64,000 nt of DNA from Caballeronia sp. GAFFF1 (GTDB taxonomy: Bacteria > Pseudomonadota > Gammaproteobacteria > Burkholderiales > Burkholderiaceae): NCBI RefSeq assembly GCF_023630705.1, contig NZ_JALQEM010000012.1:112801-176800 (forward strand), given 5' to 3'. Positions 63,486 to 64,000 of the stretch are shown here, one piece after another. The notes under the pieces are model-generated. The model worked only from the letters and a program-made list of their open reading frames with translations, was not told where the DNA came from and searched no databases. A program made the position numbers and the translations under genes. The number at the start of each line of letters is the position of its first letter. Position 1 is the first letter of the stretch.

Positions 63486-64000
63486 TTGAACACCCCTCGC
63501 GCTGACCGCCCCACCGACTCCCTCTTCTTCGCGGTCTACCCCGATGCCGCCGCTGCCGCGCGCATCGGGGACCACGCGGTAAGCCTTCGCGCCGCGCACA
63601 CCCTGAAGGCGCGGCCCATTCCCGCCGATCGCCTGCACATCACCCTGCATTACCTCGGCGCCTTCGCGGGCGTGCCGGCCGACACGCTCGCCGCAGCGCG
63701 CGCGGCGGCCTCATCGGTTCACATGCCGTCGTTCGACGTGACGCTCGACCGCGTCGAAACCTTCGCCACGCGCCGTCCGAAGCGGCCGCTCGTCATAGCG
63801 GGCGAGCCGGACGACGCCTTCTCCGCTTTCGTCGATCGACTCGACAAGTCGCTGCAATCGGTCGGCATCTTCGTCAAATCGCATCCGCGCTTCATCCCGC
63901 ATGTGACGCTGCTTTACGACGAGCATCGCGTCGCGCGGCAAGCCGTCGAGCCGATCACGTGGACAGTGCGCGAGTTCGCGCTCGTGCGCAGTCTGCTCGG
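63486..64000 (+). CDS. thpR: 2'-5' RNA ligase / RNA 2',3'-cyclic phosphodiesterase (3' end beyond window)
   Basis: About 171 residues are visible before the window ends. The two HxT motifs of the 2H phosphoesterase superfamily are present: HITLHYLG near residue 51 and HVTLLYD near residue 139, with the N-terminal RLFFA-like DSLFFAVYPD. The only upstream start is TTG 63486, with GGGAG at 63473-63477 and an in-frame stop at 63468-63470 before it. The physiological RNA substrate of bacterial ThpR is not known. It follows guaA by 35 bases in the same direction. Confidence 0.88.
   Translation, partial: MNTPRADRPTDSLFFAVYPDAAAAARIGDHAVSLRAAHTLKARPIPADRLHITLHYLGAFAGVPADTLAAARAAASSVHMPSFDVTLDRVETFATRRPKRPLVIAGEPDDAFSAFVDRLDKSLQSVGIFVKSHPRFIPHVTLLYDEHRVARQAVEPITWTVREFALVRSLL

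Overview
The window is about 64 kb of GC-rich chromosomal DNA from a beta-proteobacterium of the Burkholderiaceae, most likely the Paraburkholderia/Caballeronia/Burkholderia group. The evidence is the very high GC codon use, the order of the envelope/translation cluster (rpsB-tsf-pyrH-frr-uppS-cdsA-dxr-rseP-bamA-ompH-lpxD-fabZ-lpxA-lpxB-rnhB), the dapC-dapD-yffB-dapE-prmB order, the ppsR/ppsA divergent pair and the smc-zipA-ligA-def run. Genus assignment is inference from gene order and protein style. Almost everything is core housekeeping. I see no prophage, insertion sequence, integrase, CRISPR array, rRNA or tRNA.

Layout. 1-3.0 kb (+): tsaB (5' cut), rimI, family-4 uracil-DNA glycosylase and a DUF1853 protein, tightly overlapped. 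3.1-6.7 kb (-): lplT, thiM, thiE, thiD (lysophospholipid flipping and thiamine salvage). 7.0-9.5 kb (+): alr and radA. 9.7-13.1 kb: a small DUF2866-like gene convergent with an AMACR-like CoA-transferase gene, then a YheS-type ABC-F protein. The junction between the two convergent genes has been duplicated in tandem. 13.3-15.3 kb: glutathione peroxidase (+) and cardiolipin synthase (-). 15.4-20.1 kb (-): dapC-dapD-yffB-dapE-prmB, the succinylase route to diaminopimelate/lysine plus an L3 methyltransferase. 20.3-29.0 kb (+): EamA transporter, smc, zipA, ligA, def. 29.1-35.3 kb (-): a tiny ParB-motif protein, a large-subunit pseudouridine synthase with a 36-residue repeat array, glnD, map.

35.4-51.6 kb (+): the long translation / isoprenoid / outer-membrane biogenesis block, from ribosomal protein S2 and EF-Ts through UMP kinase, ribosome recycling, undecaprenyl-PP synthase, CDP-DAG synthase, DXR, RseP, BamA, Skp, the lipid A genes and FabZ to RNase HII and a SpoU methyltransferase. 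51.6-55.3 kb: PEP synthase and its divergently transcribed regulator. 55.4-59.2 kb: NfeD and a stomatin-like protein, then smpB (-) divergent from ratA-rnfH (+), then a second EamA transporter (-). 59.3-64.0 kb (+): guaB, a membrane protein with DPxTGR octapeptide repeats, guaA, and the start of a 2'-5' RNA ligase gene cut by the window end.

I did not find a convincing new multi-gene system. The most unusual items are the duplicated convergent-gene junction at about 9.87-10.20 kb, the eight exact-length 108-bp repeats inside the pseudouridine synthase gene (30597-31460), the octapeptide-repeat membrane protein between guaB and guaA, and the 78-residue ParB-motif protein.
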